Shown one piece after another: positions 11,101 through 18,684 of a DNA stretch of 64,000 bases. The notes under the pieces were generated by a model. It ran no database searches. It was not told the DNA's origin and saw only the letters and a program-made list of their open reading frames with translations. The stretch is taken from the NCBI GenBank assembly GCA_013115135.1, contig JABANP010000278.1:1-64000 (forward strand), in the 5' to 3' direction. Position numbers and translations under genes: made by a program. Origin of the DNA: Perkinsus olseni (Eukaryota; Perkinsozoa; Perkinsida; Perkinsidae). The stretch's first letter is position 1. Each line of letters opens with the position of its first letter.

Positions 11101-13810
11101 TCCCGGTACCCAAGCCACATGGTCCATACCACGTAAGGAATTAGTCGGAGTGTACCAAGGTATGAAGATTGTTAAGGCTGCGTCCAGCTACCTACCGGTA
11201 AGGACGTTCTTGCAGCCGTTACAAGCGCCGCTACAGGACCTAACCCCACGGTATACGGCAAGGCCCTTGGTGTTACTGTGTGATAGTGAGATTACTATCT
11301 ACAGGTTACGTAAGGAGTCAAATGATAAGCGTCTTCCAGCTCCGGAACGTCGAAGGTTGAGTCAGATTAGGGAGATGTGCAAAGAGCTTGACTGCGTCAT
11401 TAGGCACATACCGTCTGAGCTTAACTTCGCTGACTCCATTACTAGGGCTAAGCTGGACTTTGGACGAGGGATTGTCGCCAAGGAAGTTGAGGCTAGCTTA
11501 CGGTCTCGATGTGTGGTCTATGACTACCGAGAGGGACCAGAGCCGGTTCCAGGTGATACGGATGAGTCCGAAGAGGGTTGTATAAAGGTCATGGCGCTTA
11601 ATGTTGATGGTATAGACTTGCCGAGTTTCGAAGGTTATAGTGACGAAGAGGTTGATGAACTTAAGGCGCTTGAGAGGTACGCCGCACCTGATGGGCCTTA
11701 TGAGGAAGGTATTCTCAACGACGTTGACTTTGAACGGTGTGTTGCGGCATGTGTTCGACGGTGCCAGAGTTCTGACGATAATCTTCGACGGTTTAAGCTA
11801 TACCTAAATGGTGATATTACGAAAGGCCAGTTGGGGATGGATGCGACTAAGTTGCAGAGACTGGGTAGGATTTGCTACCTAGATCAAGATGGTCTTATCC
11901 ACCGCAAGCCTAGTGACCCTGATGAGACTGAGAGGGAACAAGATACGGGTGTACTGTATTTAGGTGAGTCCGGGTATTCTGATCGTATGGTTAGATTACT
12001 GGCGGCTATATACCACTACATTTACAGTCATCTAGGGATCCCTCGGGTGTACGGCAAGTTGAAGTTGCGGTACTCAAGAAAGGGTCTTAAGCGGTTGGTG
12101 AGGGCTACTTTAAGGTCTTGCATCCCCTGCTTGAAGGCTAGAGCTGCGCGCAGTCTGGATTATGTGACTACCCACGTTCAGGGATTACTCACTAAAGGAC
12201 TGTGGCAGGTAGTGGGTGCGGATTTGGCCGGACCGTACGGACGTAGAGGTGATTCTCAAGGAGACGATGAGGAGGAGCACTACTTGTTGTTGGTGCACGA
12301 TCATGTCTCTGGCTTTACGTGTGCACGGCCGCTGAAGGATTCCAAACCCAAAACGGTTGCTAAGGTGTTTCACTCTATATTCTGTGAACATGGAGCCCCT
12401 AGGGTTCTTATCACGGATAGAGATAGGGTGCATCTTATGCGTAAGGATGTGAAGGTAGTCTTGGCGAAGCACGGTGTTCGGTACTATACCCTGCCTGGAT
12501 ATGCCCAGTTCCTGAGTTTTTGGGAAAGGGCTCATAAGGATTTCGTCGAAGTGACGAGAGCACTTAGGGTTTCTATGGACCGAGCCGAGGGTTCGTATGT
12601 TGAAGACTACCAGCTAGCTGTGAGAGCATATAACATCACGCCTAGGATGTGGGCGAATGTGAGTCCTGCGGAGCTACATTTCACTTATGGAATAAGGGCT
12701 CCCGGGGAGCGTGGTGACGGAGACGACGACATCGACTGGGACGAGTTGAAGGTTAAGTATTTTGATACGGATCTCCTCAGCTTTGTCAAGGATAGTATAC
12801 CCTTGATGGAGAATAGCAGGGAGGATTATTTGGTCACTATGAGGGAGTACTTAGAGTTGTGGCGCATGCGTCAGGAGAGGAATCTTGAGCGTATGGCTGT
12901 GACTGAGGATCGAAGGTACGACCCTAAGTTGTTTGATATAGTGTTCACCTCCAAGTGTCCTGCTAACCGTATCGGTCACCACCTTGATGTTATATGGTCT
13001 GGCCCTTCGACGGTCACCTCACTCAACGGTACTGCGATGGTAGGGATAACCCCCGGTATTATTCTAGAAGTTGTAGGGGGAGTTGTTGTGAGTGAGGATG
13101 GAAGGAGCTTAGAAGTTCCTGAAGGTTACGGTCTCTCTGAGGTTTACCCGCTTAAGAACGTTAAGCACGCTTCGGCGTTGCAAGGAGTTATTTACGGGTA
13201 TCTTCGAGAGGGGAGACGTGTCTTTCTTGACTCTGATGGTGCTATAAAGGATATGACCCTTCGCCCTGGAACTGAGATGGATGACTTACGGTTGCTTCGA
13301 CATGCTAGAAGAAGGTCGGAGTTGGAGAAGATGGTTCGAGAATCAGGGAGGGTTGGAGGTACGTCAGAGTCGGAAGGGTTATTTCCTCCAGGTGTTGTTC
13401 CTTCCGAGGAAGAGATACAACAGCCTGAGGATGGACTGCTGCCACCAGATATCCTTTCCGCTGGTTCTTCGGAGGAAGGTGTTCCTTCTGAGGATGAGGA
13501 CCTAGAGGATGATGATACGGTGGATCTTTCAAGACTGAGGGAACAGTTGGGCATCGGAGAAGGTTATGAGTTCGGGAGGTTCATGTCTAAGGTTCCTCCA
13601 TCCGGTGCGGTTGTTATTGTGGTCGACCACGAGTACAACGGGTTGGCAACTGTTCTCGAAGGTGACGAGGGAACTGATGATGGCTCTGTGTTAGTGCAGC
13701 CTATGAGGATTGAGCTTCTTGGTGGTTGCATAGAGCTTAAGAAGGCTACTGATGTGGACATCATTACGGTGCAACTCGACGGTATGGTCTATGTTAGTCC
13801 CACGGATTAG
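4763..13810 (+). CDS. Gag-pol polyprotein of LTR retrotransposon
   Basis: One 3015-codon frame. Residues 1-135 lie in the LTR; the next ATG at 5207 (residue 149), just outside the LTR, is an alternative start more typical of gag. A long acidic, Ser/Arg-rich gag follows. Three CX2CX4HX4C zinc knuckles lie at about 1196-1265. The aspartic protease has LFDTGAELS near 1345. Reverse transcriptase shows LDFRELNKF near 1771 and FVDDLFFGG near 1920. The RT/RNase H linker has the Pao-like SSLYDPMGLLLEV. RNase H shows STDASNDAWG near 2081 and HIPSELNFADSITR near 2215. Integrase has an HHCC finger near 2415-2450 and a D-D-E core in GADLAGPYG, ITDRDRV and FWERAHK (about 2484, 2548, 2585). No chromodomain is seen. 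The acidic Ser/Glu/Asp-rich C-terminus is unassigned. Confidence 0.93.
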   Translation: MDSMVAIVLLWFVTNGCTMLSTGSFAMALRIPIDLGFLSHRGIKVVATDYRYISTELGFELSEFGMVVTRSGKSTDVPRNRDTDMIKKVRGRKVKEGISKSHVTPHALRVGKSTCGMKVAPESSASHHREAHRRAYSTGIVLYHGPTDMSGELSQDERPMVETTSTEIVLEREMECDGNNGSEPNNVTDSGEAQRLPGSLVSSGVKLPQPMDDIDDIIDDPEEQGRRHGDAPVIVNARLSEVRDLMVDMGLPRGSCEWLWCLAFMANVSAGNTVDEAVMVPLEGAGRMDSGGELQDGSSKVVVNTTSRALVTQGTPLRGLEGNASACIVPLISLWTGRWARSHRSRVRSDGQGQYSRAHQEFGCVPAKFPNSLGPLRCILDKACEGSPGGNGQPLDAICEGVTPIGRLVRVQMQGSSPTFALGTGPRLPLIDGSRWSARPCLVKPADGACGRSLIESGDNVPNLASLSDEQATDARRTEDAIVRPKVEGLKDYCISTVSGEPDRGYRDAVEVEEGIEARLRRLAPEERDQLGKPQRVEGLPLGVLSEGGHCGMEIEVHGNPGVRSLKHHGPMEPHPKIWCHDRSCWICCRDGGIVYFLERYGPDSPPLSGYYETGVCDSEVDGLKDTRASENAGHTPYGDLDSELKDGYEGNAEQTRCKIINCEMILSTVPPRPLLCHTVTQGPGGSSSSSSNSTVYVQAEKDKHGQEPDLKLGDTVPPQRSPQVARWSQSSQYSGARVEDKDDKGSYVPPLSTTPVPPGDAQGEGQFNKDQRVDRGTSMDSPKDGDGDQRGQQGLHDSTNSRQRGSKRDEKEEDGKTNGRRSRSAAGGRSEYGEGGKRYDPYDGSSGSGSEGSRRGRRRGRASRRRRSPSSDPSSSDSSDSDSGDDRRRVRRVARQTDSEDSDRGVRHRLTGGGHFQPVRRAVRSSRKCDVCATRECRTKVHHKEFDSAEQMALKLRPARRYGGGEDTRSGTTWIGEMEKTTEGHSEVVQYLWLKHHTDSDVWDKVTDRDGPPHRCYRSYAHHLERICKRFRRLYDTDEHLQRANKAFQLCTQGKDSVHRYVKKLERLSTELYHLGAPPLEYMLKWKLYTGLVDKELRSKLDEYVSDPKVSYQCFRDKVLTKHRRMYQIAKMMDEDYITGSGYESGGRRRFRSFSQEKKGSRFVQALLHASDSEDSTEGMNKCHVYAIGQDKAEFKCYRCLGKGHSAKRCTADEPKDLDERCLRCGSPGHKLDDCKIQVEKATCARCGLTGHLAYVCRGKSKVPASSRSPSPMRGSRPNKAKVHCATYSPFKVFMLGRKVAEDEGSERCAMVLGEHYHLNLSCKERMAMVVGDVEVEGKTIAALFDTGAELSLVTLSTLEDLGVDGDIDTTVTPSISVADGGRLKIFGAVTLRVATPNISIKDQFIVTDDCLTVPLLLGCPTLAKLKTSIHVTPKGTRIHTNVAPTEDTKVKGRVKFSDKVEYFPEEIFQGWEHPTNEIMVNYQVHIINQLVEEDGTQRIDKGLITVEKFEDPISPWYWARFPDQGSSKETGDFTKMVCFAGPQDDERVDRDSNKDNKEMKGSRPPQQKGDSSRGSQQRQVGSLLPQEGDPIENCQRGQRGQLQIKECHDGTPSGSAEDDIDTLNDTDDDKGVSPDTKPPWEALQRQWCYDGGAVLGRPIVSVPWINDDRPKMNYRHAAERGAKSFDRLNDVQKASFDKALNQYIERGFCGIVKDNRVDQFRMVPTATECQKVWELLVKDSVLEGSVVTLPRHFTPAHPVFRDSHVTTPCRIVLDFRELNKFCYKGGRSQNNLLGALLHVRGFRHLIGSDVSKAFCQMVASLPDIPYTSYTCIGPYTVLWERISFGSTTAPSMLEACSYDITGEISQLVRLVPEDLKGLIDADVLNGEMVFKVLLFPTEEGVRYVLDGPPLPIGMKFEKFVDDLFFGGDTAKEAQSCRDFASYIFKGHGLITDPLKDLRTCHGGHDKPDSPEGHVLGYTLALDKDEFKCAFSGYMPTDRCDKRRACAILSSLYDPMGLLLEVDIAGRFLWRDICAVCKEWTSVLKVDLVERLKQWVRQVEEIVSTMRTQRFVDLGNESIIVSTDASNDAWGVDIRCTGDYLPVMVMARGGLFPGTQATWSIPRKELVGVYQGMKIVKAASSYLPVRTFLQPLQAPLQDLTPRYTARPLVLLCDSEITIYRLRKESNDKRLPAPERRRLSQIREMCKELDCVIRHIPSELNFADSITRAKLDFGRGIVAKEVEASLRSRCVVYDYREGPEPVPGDTDESEEGCIKVMALNVDGIDLPSFEGYSDEEVDELKALERYAAPDGPYEEGILNDVDFERCVAACVRRCQSSDDNLRRFKLYLNGDITKGQLGMDATKLQRLGRICYLDQDGLIHRKPSDPDETEREQDTGVLYLGESGYSDRMVRLLAAIYHYIYSHLGIPRVYGKLKLRYSRKGLKRLVRATLRSCIPCLKARAARSLDYVTTHVQGLLTKGLWQVVGADLAGPYGRRGDSQGDDEEEHYLLLVHDHVSGFTCARPLKDSKPKTVAKVFHSIFCEHGAPRVLITDRDRVHLMRKDVKVVLAKHGVRYYTLPGYAQFLSFWERAHKDFVEVTRALRVSMDRAEGSYVEDYQLAVRAYNITPRMWANVSPAELHFTYGIRAPGERGDGDDDIDWDELKVKYFDTDLLSFVKDSIPLMENSREDYLVTMREYLELWRMRQERNLERMAVTEDRRYDPKLFDIVFTSKCPANRIGHHLDVIWSGPSTVTSLNGTAMVGITPGIILEVVGGVVVSEDGRSLEVPEGYGLSEVYPLKNVKHASALQGVIYGYLREGRRVFLDSDGAIKDMTLRPGTEMDDLRLLRHARRRSELEKMVRESGRVGGTSESEGLFPPGVVPSEEEIQQPEDGLLPPDILSAGSSEEGVPSEDEDLEDDDTVDLSRLREQLGIGEGYEFGRFMSKVPPSGAVVIVVDHEYNGLATVLEGDEGTDDGSVLVQPMRIELLGGCIELKKATDVDIITVQLDGMVYVSPTD

Positions 13811-14065
13811 AAGTGGACTCGTAGAAGGAGTCGAGAGATGTTGCAGTTGCTGCATGATGTTCAAGTTCCCCGTTGCTAAGGTCTTTCTATAGTCTTTACT
13901 GTTAAGGTGCTCTACTGCCCCTATGCTCTATTGTTATGTAGACCGTAGCAGTTGGATCTGTATTTCGTCATTATTATGGTCTATTTACGGCTACTATGTG
14001 GTCAGGAGCCATTGCGCTGGTAATCTCGCGCATTTGGTCAGTTCAGATTATCTCGGACTTTATGG

Positions 14066-14800
14066 ATGAGGAGACGGATTCTTATGAAGTTTGATGGTAT
14101 AGCTTACCAAGCGTTCAAGAAGTTCGAGCCGTTCTTTCAATATTATTTGGTTGAAGGTGATTATGATGAGTGTTTCTTTGATGCTATTTCTCGCATTGAA
14201 GGTCGCTATTGTCTTGGTCTTAACCCTTCTGTTGCTAAGGATGATACTGTTGATAATGCCGAGACTGCCTGGGAGGCAAGTGGCAGCAACGATGGTATTT
14301 TGAAGTCGGTTGAGAGGAAGCCCAAGGGTTCGACGGTAGCGAATGCTCACTCTAATTGGTCAAGTACACCACCTTCTCAAGGCGACTATGGTAAGAATGC
14401 TTCCAATTGGTCTAACTGGAAGGATGATAACCAGAAGGACTGGAAGGATTGGTCCAACTGGTATGATTCCGGTAAGAAGGATTGGAATGATTACACTGAC
14501 GAGCCCGGTGTTGGTGGTTCTTCGTGCTCTAAGGATGCTGGTGAGGATGTTCCTGAGCCTAAGTTTGAGAGGTCTCCATTGTTGTCTACTCCAGTATGGA
14601 ACACTCCTGTTGGTGCTGGTGCTAGAGAGCAGAAGGACGTTGATGTCAGTGATTCCAAGTCTACTTCTAAGTCCAAGGATAAGTCTGAGTCTACTAGTTC
14701 GAAGAAGAAGAAGGATAAGAAGAGGAAGTCGAAGTCTAAGAAGGATGAAGGTTCGAGCAGCAGCAGTGATGATGATGATAGTTCTAGTAGCTCTGACTAG
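14066..14800 (+). CDS. Extra ORF of LTR retrotransposon, W/K/S-rich, unknown
   Basis: A 244-codon ORF between pol and the 3' LTR, the position occupied by env in some retroelements. No signal peptide or membrane segment is visible, so it is not a recognisable env. The N-terminal 60 residues look globular (FDGIAYQAFKKFEPFFQYYL). The middle is a Trp/Asn/Lys-rich repeat-like stretch (SNWSNWKDD, KDWKDWSNW), and the C-terminus is a Lys/Ser tract followed by an Asp/Ser tail. A second in-frame ATG at 14087 may be the start. It may be a nucleic-acid-binding accessory protein; this is inference. Confidence 0.7.
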   Translation: MRRRILMKFDGIAYQAFKKFEPFFQYYLVEGDYDECFFDAISRIEGRYCLGLNPSVAKDDTVDNAETAWEASGSNDGILKSVERKPKGSTVANAHSNWSSTPPSQGDYGKNASNWSNWKDDNQKDWKDWSNWYDSGKKDWNDYTDEPGVGGSSCSKDAGEDVPEPKFERSPLLSTPVWNTPVGAGAREQKDVDVSDSKSTSKSKDKSESTSSKKKKDKKRKSKSKKDEGSSSSSDDDDSSSSSD

Positions 14801-14930
14801 TGTTCTTATTATGGTGCTCGTATTGTTGCCTTCTTTCTAGTCTTCGTCATCTTTTATGGTCGTTAATGTATATGTGAAGTGCTAAGCTATTGATCTAGCT
14901 ATTGTAAAATCGTTGATTTTACGCGGGCAA

Positions 14931-15583
14931 TGCGCGCGTCCGTATTGCGCGGGTTATGACTCTGAGGGTTTTACTGATGATGTACGGTATCATCAAGGAC
15001 TATGGTGATGATGTTGATGATGACTATCGATGATTATGGTCGTAGGCGAGCGCTACTTGTTGTGCATGCGTGCTGCGCACTTTGTTGGTCGCACGGTTTT
15101 ACTGTGACTTCTGTTCTTCTGTTGTTGCTTCGTGTGAACAGCAGTTGCTAGGGATCCATATCGATTGTAGGACGATATGGATAGTATGGTCGCCATTGTG
15201 TTGCTATGGTTTGTGACCAATGGTTGCACTATGCTGAGCACAGGATCATTCGCTATGGCTTTGCGAATCCCTATAGATTTGGGGTTTTTGAGTCATCGAG
15301 GAATAAAGGTTGTCGCTACGGATTATCGATATATATCAACTGAGCTAGGCTTTGAGTTATCTGAGTTCGGAATGGTTGTTACGCGATCAGGAAAGTCTAC
15401 GGATGTGCCACGTAACCGTGACACGGATATGATAAAGAAGGTGCGTGGTAGGAAAGTGAAGGAAGGAATATCTAAGAGTCATGTTACCCCCCATGCGTTG
15501 CGGGTCGGGAAGTCAACCTGTGGTATGAAGGTTGCTCCTGAGAGTTCTGCGAGTCATCATAGGGAGGCTCACCGCCGCGCGTA
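14931..15583 (+). repeat. 3' LTR
   Basis: 653-bp copy of the 5' LTR. It is followed directly by ACCT, the right target duplication. The gag frame that opens in the LTR is closed here by a TAA formed at the junction with flanking DNA. Confidence 0.92.
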
Positions 15584-15769
15584 ACCTGCAGCACTACAGG
15601 GGTCATTTCAGAAAATCCGTCCCTGGGTGGTGGTGGTCGACCACTCAGCAGTCGCACGTAGGTACTCTACGCCCAATATGTTGCATTCACTTTCGACTCG
15701 AAAGTTTCGAGCTTCCTATGGTGTATACTCCGCCAATCACCTCGAGGATGATGATCAAGACGCCTGAGC
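15584..15769. repeat. Flank homologous to 44175-44290 (inverted)
   Basis: After the retrotransposon the sequence resembles the reverse complement of about 44175-44290 (shared TACTCCGCCAATC-like and CCCAATATGTT blocks), continuing on the far side of the Tc1-type element. It is part of a segmental duplication that includes the secreted-family gene at 18685-19602 and its pseudogene relative at 42701-43588. Confidence 0.7.
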
Positions 15770-15771
15770 TA

Positions 15772-15962
15772 CAGTACCGGACATCTAAAGAGGGGAATCA
15801 CGTGTGCAGGGGTAACTTCTTCAATATAGGGAGTTTGGGCCTGAAATTTTTTATATACACTCACGAAACATATACGCATTGCTTAGGAGGGGTCCGCAAC
15901 CGTTTCACGATGAAACCGTGAAACGCAAAAATTCCCACCTGGGATTCGAACCCGCGACCTAC
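15772..15962. repeat. Terminal inverted repeat, left
   Basis: Pairs with 17919-18109. It includes a sub-terminal palindromic stretch (GTTTCACGATGAAACCGTGAAAC, about 15901-15923) and, at its inner end, an antisense tRNA-type B box (plus strand GGGATTCGAACCCGCGACC). Confidence 0.9.
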
Positions 15963-16076
15963 ATACGTGGGCCGAAAAATTACCTAGAATACCTCAAAGC
16001 AAACCTATCGTAGCCTTACGTGTTACAATACCTCAACAACGATGGATATTTGTGCGATTGACAGATGATAAGGCTC

Positions 16077-17785
16077 CTACCCGAAGCGATTTCTGCTGTA
16101 GCTGGGCTTTGAGAGGTCTTCCAGGCACTGAGGTACCGTCGGGGATGCCCCACGATGTTTCCTCCTCTCCTTCCTAAGCATCTCTATCTCTGCCATACTC
16201 TTCCCCTCCACGTAGTGGCGCAAGTACTCTCTGCTGGAGCGAAAGTACTTGCGGATGAGCTTCAGGGTTAAATCCGCGCAGTCGTTTGCTGCCTCAACCC
16301 GCTCCTTGAAACCAGCTGATGAACCAATCGCATTGGTGACTCGCAGGGACTTGGCAATGCTCCTATAGGCGGCTTCAATGGGAGCCAACTCAGGGTGGAA
16401 TTTCACCCCGAATATGACTCGGTCACCTCGGGCTAGCGCCTGCTCCTCGAGCAAGGTTCTCTGAGCCTGGAAGTCCTCGCAGTTCTCAAGCATTACACCT
16501 CTGACAAAGAACGCACAGCCTCGCTGCACTCTTCGAAATCGACCAAACACCGGGAGTTGTTGTAGTAGCCCTCCGTGGATACGTCGATAACAGACCCTGC
16601 TCGTTGATTAGGTACCAAAGGCTCTGTATGAGCATACTTGACGAAAGCATATATCTCTGACAGGAAGTCAGAAGTCATCACAGTCCTTCCGAGAGGCTTG
16701 CTGGGAAGCACAGTGAACGACTTGTCACTCCAATAGCGCTTTTGCTTGTCATTGCTGTGGTGGATCTTCTCGTCCTGGGAGATAAGCACGTGAGTAGCAT
16801 GAGGGTTGTCCATGATCTCAAGAGTGTCATCATCGATTGTGAGTAACCGGTCACCCACTTCCTCCAACTCCTTGCCTAGACGCATCCGGTCAGCTACGAC
16901 ATCCGGCCTCTCGTGTCCGTCTACATAAAGAGTCTTTTTCACAGTCAATAACTCGAAACCGAGATAATGCAGCCATCGGCAGATGGTCCGTTCCGAGTAG
17001 CAGTCGTTTCCCACTAGCTGCAGCTCTGTATTGACCCAGTCTTTGACCGCGTTCACGGTCAAATTAGCCGTGCCTGGTGGACCCACCGAATTCTCCTTGA
17101 TGTAGCTGACCAAGTTATCGCGAAAGCCCGCGAAATTCTCCTCGTACATCGGGGAGAAGGTTTTAGAGTGCTTCCCACGCTTACTCTCTGCAATCTCGAA
17201 GTTGACCTCATAGTCTCTGGTCCACGCAGCAAGACTCTTCGAACTAACACCAAGCAGTCTAGACACAACGGCTTCTGCCTGTACCTTGCTACACCCCGGC
17301 TCGAGTACGTAGCAATTGCGCAGCACCAGGTAGACGGCAATCCGCTTCTTCAAGTCCCAGGACATCTCGTCCAGTGGATTATCTCGCTCCAACTGGTCTT
17401 CTATCAATTTGGCTCGCTCCTTCTGTGCTTCTATCCTCGTCTCAGTCAGCTGGGTCTCAGCAGCGCTTGCTCGTCGCTGTCCCTTTCTCCGAGTGAGGGA
17501 GGTCTTCTTCCTTTTCTGCTGGCCCTTCTTCTTCTTCGGGTGCCCCGCGCTCCGTAATCGACCAGGAGTTAGAGGGTTAAGCCTTGTGTGATAGCCGTGT
17601 TCATGCTCAGATTCTGTCTGCGCTCCTCCTTTGTCTTCTTTAACCTTCAGACGATCAGAACGCCTCCTTTTCTTCCCCAAATCCTCAACCTGCTTCTTGG
17701 CGCGCCAAGTTAGGTCCTCGGCAGCGTCCGAGGCGCTTCGCACGGTAGTGGCATGCGATTCAGCCGATTCCTGACTGGCTTTCAT
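16077..17785 (-). pseudogene. Tc1/mariner-type DDE transposase, frameshifted
   Basis: Two overlapping frames: 17785-16493 (430 codons) and 16550-16077 (157 codons). The N-terminal part is basic with a Lys-rich stretch and a helix-turn-helix region (GVSSKSLAAWTRDYE, later ERTICRWLHYLGF). Family motifs follow: YVDGHERPDVV, the first catalytic Asp region VLISQDEKIHHSND, and VMTSDFLSEI. The frame is lost near 16510-16550, after a conserved GYYNN block. The second frame supplies the last catalytic segment KFHPELAPIEAAYRSI. One base gained or lost between the two parts explains the break; an assembly error is the alternative. It lies entirely between the two TIRs. Confidence 0.85.
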
Positions 17786-17918
17786 AGTGGGAGTAACGGT
17801 AGATTATTTATTATGCCATTCTGAACTTCAGAACTTCAGAATCTGAAGTTTTCTAGCGCTTGTTGTGTTATTTCTGTCTATTTTTCCACCCTCTACGAGC
17901 TCTATCTCGAACAGGGGG

Positions 17919-18109
17919 GTAGGTCGCGGGTTCGAATCCCAGGTGGGAATTTTTGCGTTTCACGGTTTCATCGTGAAACGGTTGCGGACCCCTCCTAAGC
18001 AATGCGTATATGTTTCGTGAGTGTATATAAAAAATTTCAGGCCCAAACTCCCTATATTGAAGAAGTTACCTCTGCACACGTGATTCCCCTCTTTAGATGT
18101 CCGGTACTG
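17919..18109. repeat. Terminal inverted repeat, right
   Basis: Reverse complement of 15772-15962. The inner end reads GGTCGCGGGTTCGAATCCC followed by GGTGGGAATTTTT, that is, a T-arm-like block and a T-run like a Pol III terminator. Confidence 0.9.
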
Positions 18110-18197
18110 TATGCGAATCTTATAATTTGTCATGAGCAAGCTTCGACTTCCAACCCAACAGGTAATTCCAAAGCTGATAGAAGTAATTTCCTCTCAT

Positions 18198-18463
18198 TCA
18201 AGATTCAAAATCTTCTTCACGGAAATGCAATAAATAAAACAATCGTAATTTTCTAGAAAGGTATCTTCCCAACATAATCACCACCAATGTTACAACAACC
18301 ACACCCAAGAGACGGGTAAAATACGAACGATGATGCCCGCTAGCAGCGGCTCTGCGTGATGGGCTGTGCTCTCCGACATCAGACAGACTCGACAATCTCC
18401 TCCTAACCGTCTCAGCGTTGCGCTCCATCACTTCGTCGGAGCTCACCAGCGGTGGTAGCGAGT
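18198..18463 (-). CDS. Possible alternative membrane-tail exon of the neighbouring secreted-family gene
   Basis: Open segment preceded by a good acceptor (TTTCATACAG, ending at 18464). It encodes VADSLPPLVSSDEVMERNAE, a basic stretch, then a hydrophobic segment LLGVVVVTLVVIMLG and a basic tail ending EEDFES. If the upstream gene (stop at 18685) were spliced from a GT just before its stop (GAGATG|GTGAAA), this exon would be entered in phase and replace the last residues by a tail anchor. A decayed copy follows the pseudogene at 42701-43588 (about 43805-44086), so the exon travelled with the gene. Expression and splicing are inference. Confidence 0.4.
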
Positions 18464-18684
18464 CGGCGACCTGTATGAAAGGTAAACCGTTAATGATAGG
18501 CTTTGCAGATCCTCACTTCTTCCCGGGCACCATCTTTCCGTTTTCTAATACCCCGCCCGGACGTCATTAAGAATACTATCTGTATGATGATAGTTGGCAT
18601 CCCATCAGTAGTGGACTATCTCTCCGACTTAACACAATCGATCAATCCACATCACATCATAATAAACACACATGAACATCATCA
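18464..18684 (-). repeat. Conserved 3' flank of secreted-family genes
   Basis: The sequence after the stop codon (a GATGATGATGTTCATG run, TTTATTATGATGTGATGTG, ATCGATTGTGTTAAG, then a GTCGGAGAGATAGTCCACTACTG block) recurs after the stops at 36753, 41484 and 43588. Conservation of UTR and downstream DNA shows these genes duplicated as larger segments. Confidence 0.75.

Larger units (their letters stand above)
4503..15583 (+). mobile_element. Full-length LTR retrotransposon, BEL/Pao-like
   Basis: Bounded by direct LTRs at 4503-5169 (667 bp) and 14931-15583 (653 bp) that are almost identical; the main difference is a 14-bp indel. The element starts TG, ends TA, and is flanked by the 4-bp duplication ACCT (4499-4502 and 15584-15587). 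Near-identical LTRs and an open 9-kb frame indicate a recent, probably intact insertion. Pol order PR-RT-RNase H-INT with a BEL/Pao-style FVDDLFFGG motif supports the class. No standard tRNA primer-binding site is obvious after the 5' LTR, and no clean polypurine tract precedes the 3' LTR. Confidence 0.93.
15772..18109 (-). mobile_element. Tc1/mariner-superfamily DNA transposon with long TIRs
   Basis: The outer ends are CAGTACCGG and CCGGTACTG, flanked by TA on each side (15770-15771 and 18110-18111). The terminal inverted repeats, about 190 bp (15772-15962 and 17919-18109), differ at roughly one position. The paralogous segment at about 44170-44180 reads GAGCTATGCG in inverted orientation, an unoccupied site, which confirms insertion at TA with duplication of TA. 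The transposase gene is on the minus strand and frameshifted, so this copy is probably non-autonomous. Confidence 0.92.

Noticed and set aside
13192..13554. Antisense Ser-rich ORF of 120 codons
   Set aside because: Shadow of the acidic C-terminus of the polyprotein.
14343..14840. 165-codon Leu/Arg/Met-rich ORF overlapping the accessory ORF
   Set aside because: Different frame over the same W/K/S-rich sequence; composition is an artefact of GAT/AAG/TCT codons.
15177..15584. 135-codon ORF starting with the same residues as the polyprotein
   Set aside because: It is the LTR-encoded start of gag copied in the 3' LTR and terminated at the insertion junction.
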